Positions 27,351 to 35,723 of a DNA stretch of 64,000 nt are shown here, in pieces; the stretch's first letter is position 1, and the number at the start of each line of letters is the position of its first letter. The stretch is from positions 5,095,508 to 5,159,507 of the forward strand of contig NZ_AP018222.1 in NCBI RefSeq assembly GCF_002368035.1, read 5' to 3'. The stretch comes from Nostoc linckia NIES-25. GTDB lineage: Bacteria; Cyanobacteriota; Cyanobacteriia; Cyanobacteriales; Nostocaceae. Under the pieces are notes generated by a model that searched no databases, was not told the DNA's origin, and saw only the letters and a program-made list of their open reading frames with translations. A program made the translations under genes and the position numbers.

Positions 27351-29954
27351 ATGCACTACCTAACAAAAGCTGCTGAAATCCAGACACAAATTGTAAAATT
27401 CGCCTTGGCTAAAGTACTATGGCTAGATACAGAAGTAGCTAATTGGAATACTCCATATCCTAAACTATCATTAATTCAGATATTAGCAGAAACCACAGAT
27501 TATACAGGAAAGTTTGCTTATATTTTCGATGTATTGAATAAACCCGATTTGATTGCATTATTTATTCAGCAAATCATGGTTAATTCTCAAATTGAGAAAG
27601 TATTTCACAATGCAAGTTTTGATTTAAAGTACTTGGGCGATCAATCTGCACAAAATATTACCTGTACTCTGAAGCTAGCAAGAAAGATTACCCTTAAAAG
27701 GTTACAAACATCGAATTTAAAGCTGAAAACTTTAGCGACAGAACTTTGTCAATTTTCTCATGTAGACACAGAAGAAGGTAGAAGTGACTGGGGAAAGCGT
27801 CCTCTGAGTGACAAGCAGCTACATTATGCGGCTATGGATACAGTCTATTTGGCTGCTGTTCATCGCCGTTTATTAGAAATTGATAGCCCTAATTTTGTAA
27901 CTAATATTTTTAATATTATGCCTGATGATTCAAAAAATACATCTTTAACAGCTACTAAAGTCAGAGTCGCTTTTGAATGTCCTCGGTTATTTTATTTACA
28001 TCAAAAATTTGGCGGAAATACTTTATTTATCCCACCAGATAATCAGATTGGTATTGGTAATACTTTTCATCAATTAGCTGATAGTTTTATTAAGTTAGCT
28101 ATTAGCGAATCAAGATTTCAAGAAATAGTCAAAAATAATATATCTCAACTAAATAGTGATGAAATTGCCTCGCGTCTGCAACAGCTTTTTTATGAAATTA
28201 AATTTTCTACTTATCTAGAAAAAGCTGTTGAACGAGATGCAAGTGTAGCGCAACCACTCTACAAAGTTTGGCAAGGATTACAAGGATTAATCCGACGCTT
28301 TGCAGAATTACTTGTCATCAATCGACGTTATTGTAGTGCAGAAGCAGTTATTCGCAACACTTTTGTTTCTCAAGAACGTAAGCTTGAGCATTATTTTCAA
28401 CTACCCGATCGCACGCAACAAAGGGTAGGAGGAGAATTTGATTGTTTGGTCTATAATTTTGAAATTAAGCGGTTATGCGTACTTGAATTTAAAACTTATC
28501 AGCCAGCAGATCCGTCAGCGCAATTAGCTCAAGTTGCTCTTTATAGTTATATGCTTTGGCATCAGAAAAAGGTAGCAGTTGATTCGGCAGTTTATTGTGT
28601 TTTGCCAGAGTTTAAAGAGTATCAATATTCTTGGGAACAGCTAGAAAATAACGTGCATCAGTTGATTCCCTATAAATTACATCAGATGCAGCAATGGTTA
28701 AGTTGGGAACCGCCTCATCCTAATTCCCCACCGCCAACAACTCAGCCTTATCTATGCAAAATTTGTCCGCAACAGCAAAAGTGTCAGACTTTTTTTCCTC
28801 CGACTGTTGTGGTTTCAGCATCTAATTTATCATTTGAAGATGATAAGAATGGCGGGCAAGACTTCGGCGCGATCGCTCAGTCGAACGCTGCTCATCTCAC
28901 AAGAACAAATTCTGTTAATGCTGATGCGATTGGTGAAGAGTTGGTTACTACTTTGCAATCATTTAGTATTAGTGTGGACTATCACGGTGCTGCTGTTGGG
29001 CCGGCTTTTATTCGAGTGAAACTTAAGCCTCATTTAGGTGTGAAAGTTAATGCACTTTTGAAATTGTCAGCGGATTTACAAGTGCAGATGGGGTTAGAAA
29101 ATCCGCCCTTAATTGCGCCGCAAGCTGGTTATGTTAGCGTTGATTTACCTCGTCCAGATCGGCAAATTGCGAGTTTTGAAGAGTATATTCAGCCGCAATT
29201 TTTACCTCCAACAGTAGCTATAAAAATTGCGATCGGGTTGAATATTGAAGGAGAATTGGTAGAGGCTGATTTATCTAATGCGAATACTTGCCATTTTTTA
29301 GTTGGTGGTACAACTGGTAGTGGTAAGAGTGAGTTTTTACGATCGCTCCTTCTCAGTCTCCTAAATCGTCACTCCCCAGAATATCTCAAAATTGCCCTAG
29401 TTGATCCCAAGCGAGTCACATTTCCAGAGTTTGAGAAAATGCCTTGGTTGTATTCGCCAGTTGTTAAAGATGGCGATCGCGCGATCGAACTGATGGATGG
29501 ATTAGTCGCAGAGATGGAATCGCGTTACCATCACTTTGAAAAAGCTGGGTGTGCCGATTTAAGTACTTACAACCAACGCGCTACAAAGATTTTACCTCGT
29601 ATTGTCTGCATTTTTGATGAATATGCCGACTTTATGGCAGAAAAAGAAATCCGTACATCACTAGAACAAAGTATAAAACGACTCGGAGCAATGGCACGAG
29701 CCGCTGGAATTCATCTAATTATTGCCACTCAACGCCCAGAAGCGAAAGTTGTTACACCAATAATTCGCTCAAACTTACCAGGACGAGTTGCTTTGCGTAC
29801 CGCCAGTGAAGCAGACTCAGCTATTGTCTTGGGAGGAAAACAAACAGCAGCAGCTTATCTGCTGGGTAAAGGCGATTTACTCTACCAAATAGGCGCTCAA
29901 ATGCATCGCTTACAAAGCTTATTCGTTAAAAATATTCAGTTGCCATCAGCATAA
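27351..29954 (+). CDS. DEDDy exonuclease / Cas4-like Fe-S nuclease / FtsK-type translocase fusion
   Basis: 867 residues, three enzymatic modules. Residues 15-180: RNase D-type exonuclease with all DEDDy residues (D26 and E28 in WLDTEV, D91 in HNASFDL, Y159-x3-D163 in YAAMD). Residues 200-480: RecB/Cas4-type PD-(D/E)XK nuclease with D364 (GGEFDCL), E379-x-K381 (LEFKTY), the following Q/Y motif (QVALYSY) and four cysteines placed as in Cas4/AddB Fe-S nucleases (C210 in FECPRLFYLH; C469, C472, C478 in CKICPQQQKC). Residues 520-867: FtsK/SpoIIIE alpha-beta motor with Walker A GGTTGSGKS (652-660), Walker B IVCIFDEYAD, and GIHLIIATQRP. No FtsK membrane part or gamma domain. Predicted to pump along DNA while cutting it. 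Confidence 0.88.
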   Translation: MHYLTKAAEIQTQIVKFALAKVLWLDTEVANWNTPYPKLSLIQILAETTDYTGKFAYIFDVLNKPDLIALFIQQIMVNSQIEKVFHNASFDLKYLGDQSAQNITCTLKLARKITLKRLQTSNLKLKTLATELCQFSHVDTEEGRSDWGKRPLSDKQLHYAAMDTVYLAAVHRRLLEIDSPNFVTNIFNIMPDDSKNTSLTATKVRVAFECPRLFYLHQKFGGNTLFIPPDNQIGIGNTFHQLADSFIKLAISESRFQEIVKNNISQLNSDEIASRLQQLFYEIKFSTYLEKAVERDASVAQPLYKVWQGLQGLIRRFAELLVINRRYCSAEAVIRNTFVSQERKLEHYFQLPDRTQQRVGGEFDCLVYNFEIKRLCVLEFKTYQPADPSAQLAQVALYSYMLWHQKKVAVDSAVYCVLPEFKEYQYSWEQLENNVHQLIPYKLHQMQQWLSWEPPHPNSPPPTTQPYLCKICPQQQKCQTFFPPTVVVSASNLSFEDDKNGGQDFGAIAQSNAAHLTRTNSVNADAIGEELVTTLQSFSISVDYHGAAVGPAFIRVKLKPHLGVKVNALLKLSADLQVQMGLENPPLIAPQAGYVSVDLPRPDRQIASFEEYIQPQFLPPTVAIKIAIGLNIEGELVEADLSNANTCHFLVGGTTGSGKSEFLRSLLLSLLNRHSPEYLKIALVDPKRVTFPEFEKMPWLYSPVVKDGDRAIELMDGLVAEMESRYHHFEKAGCADLSTYNQRATKILPRIVCIFDEYADFMAEKEIRTSLEQSIKRLGAMARAAGIHLIIATQRPEAKVVTPIIRSNLPGRVALRTASEADSAIVLGGKQTAAAYLLGKGDLLYQIGAQMHRLQSLFVKNIQLPSA

Positions 29955-30032
29955 AACAAATTTCAAAAGTTACAGCAGATTGCAACTTGGTGAGGTACAG
30001 ATCATCGTAGGGGCTTTACAGATGTCATTAGT

Positions 30033-30155
30033 AGACCTCTTGCAAAAGTGCTTTTTGCACTCTTGGGGAAAAGGGTAAAGGCTAAAGGGGAAAGGGACAA
30101 TACAGAACCTTTTCCCCTTCTCCTTTCCCCTTTTCCCGACTTATGCAAGAAGTCT
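30033..30155. mobile_element. Miniature element A, copy 2 (MITE, 123 bp)
   Basis: Same length (123 bp) as copy 1 and in the opposite orientation: left end AGACCTCTTGCA, right end TGCAAGAAGTCT. Flanked by the 3-bp direct repeat AGT (30030-30032 and 30156-30158). Interior again runs purine-rich then pyrimidine-rich. The right AGT overlaps the first bases of element B, so A inserted exactly at the left border of B after B was in place. Confidence 0.88.
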
Positions 30156-30156
30156 A

Positions 30157-30336
30157 GTGTCAACTTAGCGTGAAACCTTTATCATGACGTAGTTTTGAAT
30201 TCACTCATTTACCATCAAGATCCGCGTTACCCCACCCCGATTTTATCTAAAGCCAAAATCGCCCCTCCCCTTGCTAAGGGGAGGGGTTGGGGGTGGGGTA
30301 AAACGATTGTGGGGCAATTTGAGCTTAAGTTGACAC
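30157..30336. mobile_element. Miniature element B, copy 1 (about 180 bp)
   Basis: Ends GTGTCAACTTA and TTAAGTTGACAC are inverted repeats. The interior contains GATCCGCGTTACCCCACCCC and the hairpin CCCCTCCCCTTGCTAAGGGG AGGGG, shared with the copies at 48720 and 59990. No open frame of note. The element lies between the two arms of a GTAGGGGC palindrome. Confidence 0.8.
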
Positions 30337-30607
30337 CAATGTACAGATGTGCGCCCCTACCCATGTAACCATGTACTTCATTTACCTGAAAAACGCTGTA
30401 TATTGAATACTCGAACCCTGTTTTTAAGGGATACAGAGGGGAAGTTGCGGTAATTCTTCCCCTATTGCTTGTGATTGGAACTTTGTAAAAAATTAGTACC
30501 AAATCAAGCTAAAATTCAGTACAAGGTAATGCACTATTTTCTGTAAAAATTGTCATTGGTCATTTGCAAAGAACAAAAGACAAGCTACAAATATTAACTT
30601 TTCAATT

Positions 30608-31330
30608 ATGGAATTATTTCGCGTTAAACCTCCGCAATTCTCACGCCGCAAATTTTTACAAATATCTGGAGTTTCGGGCGCAAGTTTTCTTTTTGGTGGC
30701 TGTGGAACGCCAATATTTGAAGATGTTGTGGGTAAACTTTCCGAACCACTCAATCAAAAGGTAGAAAAGTTAATATTTCAACCACAAAAGCTTGTACCAG
30801 AATTTTCTTTGAATGAAATCGAACCAGAAGCATTAATAGTTAATAGCTTCAGATACAATCCCATTATTGATTTAGAAAAGTATCGTTTAATTGTTGATGG
30901 TGAGGTTAACAATCCTCTCAGCCTCAGCATGACAGAAATTCAAAATTTGCCGCTGACTTCAATGATTATTCGCCATGTTTGTGTGGAAGGTTGGGCTGCG
31001 ATCGTTCAATGGGGTGGTGTACGTTTGCAAGAAATTATTGCCCTTGCTCAACCTAAATCGAATATTCAATATGCTTACTTTAAATCAGCTGATGGCTACT
31101 ATGAAAGTTGGGATATCGCTTCAGTCTTACATCCCCAAACTTTGTTAGCTTATCAAAAAAATGGTGAGACTTTGCCTATAGAAAATGGTGCGCCTTTGCG
31201 TTTAGCTTCACCAATCAAACTGGGTTACAAGCAAAGTAAATGGGTGACTCAAATTACACTCACTAGTTATTTATCGCCTTTTAAAGGCTATTGGGAGGAT
31301 CAGGGTTACGAATGGTTTGCAGGAATTTAG
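30608..31330 (+). CDS. Tat-exported molybdopterin-dependent oxidoreductase (sulfite oxidase/MsrP-like)
   Basis: 240 residues. A twin-arginine signal (FSRRKFLQ, residues 11-18) is followed by a hydrophobic stretch and Cys32 (FLFGGCG), so the protein may be a Tat-dependent lipoprotein. The mature part is an oxidoreductase molybdopterin-binding domain: IRHVCVEGWA carries the expected molybdenum-ligating cysteine (C125), and SPIKLGYKQSKWVTQI is the family's C-terminal block. Compact size (no dimerisation domain) resembles MsrP/YedY, which repairs oxidised methionines in the periplasm. No heme partner (MsrQ) gene is adjacent. Confidence 0.85.
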   Translation: MELFRVKPPQFSRRKFLQISGVSGASFLFGGCGTPIFEDVVGKLSEPLNQKVEKLIFQPQKLVPEFSLNEIEPEALIVNSFRYNPIIDLEKYRLIVDGEVNNPLSLSMTEIQNLPLTSMIIRHVCVEGWAAIVQWGGVRLQEIIALAQPKSNIQYAYFKSADGYYESWDIASVLHPQTLLAYQKNGETLPIENGAPLRLASPIKLGYKQSKWVTQITLTSYLSPFKGYWEDQGYEWFAGI

Positions 31331-31452
31331 ATAGTTGTGAATAGGAGTAGGAACTGGGGAGTTCTGTTGATTCTCCGTATCTCTATTAGTTTATGCATAA
31401 AAAATATTATTCCTAAAATTTCAGTATTAATCCTTTTTAGCCCTCAAAAAGT

Positions 31453-32886
31453 ATGAATTTTTTTGATAAATTGAATCAAAATATTTTGCAAAATCAAAGC
31501 TTACTATTTGTAGGACTCGATCCTAATCCAGAAATGATGCCTACTCATTATGAATCTGAAGATATCATTGCTGGTTTGTGGGAGTGGTTACAATTCATTA
31601 TTTCTGAAACCTCTGATTTTGTTTGTGCTTATAAACCAACACTCGGCTTTTATGAAGCGCTAGGTATTCCAGGTTTAGAACTACTGCACAAAACTTTAGC
31701 AGCTATTCCATCTCACATACCAATTATTTTAGATGCTAAACACAGCGATTTAAATACGAGTAACATTTTTGCTCGTACTGTGTTTACAGAATGGCAGGCA
31801 GATGCAATCACTCTCAGTCCCTATACTGGACAAGATCATGTGGTACCTTTTTTGGTTTATCCTGATAAAGCAGTGTTTATTTTATGCTGTACTTCTAATC
31901 CAGGGGCAGAAGCTTTACAACAGTATCCAACAAAGGAATCACCTCTTTATTTGCAGATAGTAAAAGAATCAAAAAATTGGGGGACTCCAGAACAATTGGG
32001 TTTGGAAGTGGGAACTACAAATTCTGAAGTTTTGGCTGGTATTCGAGCAGTTGCTCCTGAAAGAATTATTATGGTGCGTAGTATTTGGGCGGAGGGAGCA
32101 AACCTGAGGCAAATTTTAGAAGCTGGCTTGAATACTAACGGTGATGGTTTGCTGATTCCTGTTCCTCAAGATATGCTGGGAAGCCCACAATTATCTGAGC
32201 AAATTCAATCTTTACGCGCAGAAATTAATCAAATCAAAACTGAAATTATTCACGAAAATTCTACTTGTTCTGTATGGTTCTCTGATGTTTGTTTGCTAAA
32301 TCAGCATCCCCAACAGGATTTGATTTTACAACTTTATGACATTGGCTGCATTATGTTTGGCAATTTTGTCCAAGCATCAGGAGCCGTATTTCCTTATTAC
32401 ATCGATTTACGCAAAATTATTTCCAATCCTCAAGTTTTCAATCAAGTTCTCACCGCTTATGAGGAGATTTTAAAGAATCTTAATTTTGATAGGTTAGCAG
32501 GTATTCCCTATGGTTCTTTGCCAACTGCAACTGGTTTGGCTTTACGCCTGAATTGTCCGATGATTTTTCCTCGCAAAGAGGTAAAAGCCCACGGAACTCG
32601 AAAAGTAATTGAGGGTAATTTTCATCCTGGTGAAATAGTTGTCGTAGTTGATGATATTCTCATCAGTGGTAAAAGTGTGATGGAAGGAGCAGAAAAGTTA
32701 GAATCAGCAGGATTAAATGTTAATGACATTGTAGTATTTATCGACCACGAACAAGGCGTGAAAGATAGGTTACAGCAAAATGGTTATCGCAGTCATGCAG
32801 TTTTAACTATTTCGGAAATTACCAATACTCTATATCAAGCAGCAAGAATAAATGATGAACAGTTTTTAGCTTTTAATGAAAATTAG
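31453..32886 (+). CDS. pyrFE: Bifunctional OMP decarboxylase / orotate phosphoribosyltransferase
   Basis: 477 residues. Residues 1-270: orotidine 5'-phosphate decarboxylase, with ILDAKHSDLNTSN holding the catalytic DxKxxD lysine-aspartate pair, preceded by CAYKPTLGFYEALG. Residues 285-477: orotate phosphoribosyltransferase, with the PRPP loop VVVVDDILISGKSVMEGAE. Together they carry out the last two steps of UMP synthesis. The order (PyrF then PyrE) is the inverse of animal UMP synthase; I recall this order from cyanobacteria and trypanosomatids. No other pyrimidine gene is near. Confidence 0.93.
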   Translation: MNFFDKLNQNILQNQSLLFVGLDPNPEMMPTHYESEDIIAGLWEWLQFIISETSDFVCAYKPTLGFYEALGIPGLELLHKTLAAIPSHIPIILDAKHSDLNTSNIFARTVFTEWQADAITLSPYTGQDHVVPFLVYPDKAVFILCCTSNPGAEALQQYPTKESPLYLQIVKESKNWGTPEQLGLEVGTTNSEVLAGIRAVAPERIIMVRSIWAEGANLRQILEAGLNTNGDGLLIPVPQDMLGSPQLSEQIQSLRAEINQIKTEIIHENSTCSVWFSDVCLLNQHPQQDLILQLYDIGCIMFGNFVQASGAVFPYYIDLRKIISNPQVFNQVLTAYEEILKNLNFDRLAGIPYGSLPTATGLALRLNCPMIFPRKEVKAHGTRKVIEGNFHPGEIVVVVDDILISGKSVMEGAEKLESAGLNVNDIVVFIDHEQGVKDRLQQNGYRSHAVLTISEITNTLYQAARINDEQFLAFNEN

Positions 32887-32952
32887 ATTAGAGTAACAAC
32901 TGGTTTGAGAAGATTAGGGAAAGATTTTGTCGTTTTACCAAATTGATTAAAT

Positions 32953-34053
32953 ATGAATTTTTCGCTCAATCAACTACTTAGATGGTTAATTCTGACGCTA
33001 CTATTTCCTTTAGTTTTTCTCAATTTTTGGTTAGCATCTCGGCTTTTTCAAAGTTTGCAACCTGTGGTGACAATTCTTTTATTGGCTACTTTGCTAGCAT
33101 TTATTTTAAACTTCCCTGTTTCAATTCTTCAACGGCGAGGTGTTAAACGCAGCTATGCAGTAGGTTTAGTTTTTATAACAGCATCGATAATTTTCGTAGC
33201 TTTAGGTATTATTTTATTACCTATTGTGTTAGAGCAATTTAATGAGATGGCTAAAGTCTTTCCCCAATGGATTGATTCTAGCGAAGAAAAACTAGAGATT
33301 TTAAATCAGTGGTTTTTTAGCCATAAGTTAAATGTAAATTTCAGACAATTATTAATACAAATTACTGAGCAATTGCCCCATGAATTAGAGTTTATTTCAG
33401 ACAAGCTTTTAAGTATTATTCTTGATACAATTGATAATATATCTGAGGCGCTAATTATTGTAGTGCTGACTTTTTATCTCTTGTTAGACGGCCCGCGAAT
33501 TTGGCAAGAATTATTTAATAAACTACCTGGGATTTTTCCTCAAAAAGTCAGCCAGTCGATTCAGCAAAATTTCCAAAATTACTTGATTGGTCAAGGGACT
33601 TTGGCTTTGCTGATGGGAGTTTCAGAAACATTAGTATTTTTAGTTTTTCAAGTCCAGTTTGCTTTGCTGTTTGGTTTGGGGGTTGGGCTTTTGAGCTTAA
33701 TTCCCTTTGGTGATGTTGTTAGTCTTGTTGTAATAACTTTAATCGTAGCCTCGCATAACTTTTGGCTAGCAGTGAAAGTTTTTGTGCTAGCTGTGGTAGT
33801 TGACCAATTGATCGATCAGGCGATCGCACCTCGTCTTTTAGGTAAATTTACTGGCATTCGACCAATATGGGTATTAATTGCTTTGCTTGTCGGTACCAAT
33901 ATTGGTGGAGTCTTAGGTTTGGTAATTGCCGTACCTGTAGCTGGTTTTATTAAAGATGCAGCAGAGGGTTTTTCTAAACCTGGTGATTCCGAAAATGTAG
34001 TGGAAGCTGAACCGCCATCAGAATTGTTAGCAGAAGAATCGATATCGCAATGA
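32953..34053 (+). CDS. AI-2E family transporter (PerM/TqsA-like permease)
   Basis: 366 residues with about eight membrane segments: two N-terminal, a long extramembrane helical region (EQFNEMAKVFPQWIDSSEEK), then a C-terminal membrane block with ALLFGLGVGLLSLIPFGDVV and RLLGKFTGIRPIWVLIALLV, the signature of the family. The C-terminal tail is acidic. Members export small solutes, autoinducer or sodium/proton-coupled substrates; the substrate here is unknown. Starts 66 bp after the pyrFE gene on the same strand. Confidence 0.87.
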   Translation: MNFSLNQLLRWLILTLLFPLVFLNFWLASRLFQSLQPVVTILLLATLLAFILNFPVSILQRRGVKRSYAVGLVFITASIIFVALGIILLPIVLEQFNEMAKVFPQWIDSSEEKLEILNQWFFSHKLNVNFRQLLIQITEQLPHELEFISDKLLSIILDTIDNISEALIIVVLTFYLLLDGPRIWQELFNKLPGIFPQKVSQSIQQNFQNYLIGQGTLALLMGVSETLVFLVFQVQFALLFGLGVGLLSLIPFGDVVSLVVITLIVASHNFWLAVKVFVLAVVVDQLIDQAIAPRLLGKFTGIRPIWVLIALLVGTNIGGVLGLVIAVPVAGFIKDAAEGFSKPGDSENVVEAEPPSELLAEESISQ

Positions 34054-34105
34054 TTGTCGTTTGTCATTTGTCATTTGTGATTTGTCCTTTGGAAATGACT
34101 AATGA

Positions 34106-35581
34106 CTATTTTTCTGTGTTTAGTTGTTCTCGTTGCTTCCCATATTCCCGCAGCTGTCTCAAAAGATTTTCTTGGGATGAGTTAGGGATTGGTTGACTGG
34201 GGATTACTTGAGGGTTCGTCGTGCTAGTTTCCATTGGAGGTTGATTAATTGCATAAACATTAGGATTTTTCTGAGATTCTATCTCCGGTAAAGGCAACTT
34301 TAAAAGCGGTTTTTGCTCGGATATTTGCTCTGGAATTACTACTGGAGTACTAACTATATTTTTTGGTTTGTTCGCAATAGCTTTTACTGAATCTAGAGTA
34401 GTAGCAACCTGCATTTGTTGTTGCATGTTTTGTGTAGAAGATACTAAACTACTTAGACCATTTACGAGTTGCCGGAGATTTTGCCGAAAAGTAGGATCGC
34501 CTGTCAATTCATCCAAATCAGATGTAATTTTTTGCGTGTTTTCAAAAGTTACCCGTGCTGAATCTAAAGTTTGTTGCAATACTACAATATTCTTGGGATC
34601 GTTTAAGGTTTTAGAAGCATCGCGTAAATTAGCTGAAGCTTGTGCCGCATTGCTGGACAAGGCTTCTAAATTGTTAAGTAATTCTCCTTGAGTGAAGCGA
34701 TTGACAGTTGGCGATAGGCTACTAACTGTAACACGTAATTGATTGCTAGTTTCGGTAATATTGTTCAGTGCAGTAACCAGTGAAGAACGATTTGTTGTCA
34801 ACAAATTATCTAGGTTGGTCAGCAATCGATTCGCTCGAATTGCAGTTGTACCAAATTCATTTACTGTTTCATTCGCAGATACATTCAGTTGGTTAGTCGC
34901 CCGTTGTACTGAATTAGCCGTAGCTGAAAATGTATTTAATTGTTGTCGCAAACTTTTAGTTAAAGCCTTTAAATCTTGACTTAAATCTGTAAAACTGGTT
35001 GCTGCAACTGTAGTAGCTTCCAAAACTCCATTGACATTTTTATAAAATTTGGGATTGTTGTATACATTAGTTAGTTCAGTTGAACTGCGAATTAGTTCAT
35101 CAACACTGATGCCAACCTGACCTTTTAATCGAGAGCCATTACAAACTATCAGGCTATCATCGCAATTTTTATCTAAAGGTTTAGCGATCGCAACCCCAGT
35201 GGGAAGTGCTGTTTTTGGTGTGATGTCAATAATACTCTCGCTAATTAATCCGCTTTGATTAGCTTCTATGACTACATTACGGGGAATAACCAGGTCTCTT
35301 TGGAAAATTTGAATCTCGACATCTATAACATTTGCTCCTGGTTTGATCTGGGAAATATTTCCTACCTTAACGCCACGATAGCGAACTTGTGTTCCCCTCT
35401 GCATTCCGCCAGCGTTAGCAAATTCGACAATAGCTTTGTATGTACCGCTAGTAGCATTTAATCTATTTATCCATAGCAAGAGTATTCCAAATACTCCTAT
35501 CCCTAATAAAAGTAACAATCCCACAGAACCTTCTCTAAATGTTCGCCCAGACGCGAAGCGGCTTGCCATTAAACCTCGCAT
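34106..35581 (-). CDS. MCE/MlaD-family lipid-transport substrate-binding protein
   Basis: 491 residues. One N-terminal membrane anchor (VGLLLLLGIGVFGILLLWIN) then an MCE domain (YKAIVEFANAGGMQRGTQVR YRGVKVGNISQI, about 45-130). A long helical region (about 170-400) rich in T, N, S, L follows, and a low-complexity tail. The start at 35581 (MRGLMASRF) is chosen over one four codons upstream because GGAGG lies 6 nt before it. Together with the ATPase upstream it forms a Mla/TGD-type lipid ABC importer; a permease (MlaE) gene is not in the window. Confidence 0.88.
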   Translation of the reverse strand: MRGLMASRFASGRTFREGSVGLLLLLGIGVFGILLLWINRLNATSGTYKAIVEFANAGGMQRGTQVRYRGVKVGNISQIKPGANVIDVEIQIFQRDLVIPRNVVIEANQSGLISESIIDITPKTALPTGVAIAKPLDKNCDDSLIVCNGSRLKGQVGISVDELIRSSTELTNVYNNPKFYKNVNGVLEATTVAATSFTDLSQDLKALTKSLRQQLNTFSATANSVQRATNQLNVSANETVNEFGTTAIRANRLLTNLDNLLTTNRSSLVTALNNITETSNQLRVTVSSLSPTVNRFTQGELLNNLEALSSNAAQASANLRDASKTLNDPKNIVVLQQTLDSARVTFENTQKITSDLDELTGDPTFRQNLRQLVNGLSSLVSSTQNMQQQMQVATTLDSVKAIANKPKNIVSTPVVIPEQISEQKPLLKLPLPEIESQKNPNVYAINQPPMETSTTNPQVIPSQPIPNSSQENLLRQLREYGKQREQLNTEK

Positions 35582-35723
35582 TTTTTCCTCCATCCAATAA
35601 TTAGTTATAAGTTAAAAGTTAAGAGTTAGCAGTTAGGAGTTATAAGTTGAATTTTACTTTTTATTTTTAAGTCTTCACTCTCAACTCCTCACCCTCAACT
35701 CCTCACTCTTCACTCCTAAATTT

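Larger units (their letters stand above)
29971..30400. repeat. Family C repeat, split by nested elements B and A
   Basis: Outer left part TACAGCAGATTGCAACTTGG...GTAGGGGC (29971-30014) and outer right part GCGCCCCTACCCATGTAACC...AAACGCTGTA (30351-30400) are the two halves of one family C repeat, seen uninterrupted at 49047-49141. The intervening DNA is a family B element, itself next to a family A element. Together with a few spacer bases this fills most of the gap between the translocase gene and the molybdopterin oxidoreductase; the rest (30401-30607) shows nothing recognisable. Confidence 0.75.

Noticed and set aside
28845..28915. Possible repeat inserted in the linker of the nuclease/translocase fusion (around a GCGATCGC site)
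   Set aside because: The stretch looks repeat-like, but I found no second copy in the window, so I cannot support it.
27351..29954. The nuclease as a CRISPR Cas4
   Set aside because: No CRISPR repeats or cas genes are in the window, and the nuclease is fused to an exonuclease and an FtsK motor. Only the fold and cysteine pattern are Cas4-like.
30227..30502. Minus-strand open frame of 91 codons
   Set aside because: It reads through elements B and C and has no family resemblance.
34368..35461. Plus-strand open frames opposite the MCE gene
   Set aside because: They are antisense shadows of a clearly coding gene rich in T, N and S codons.
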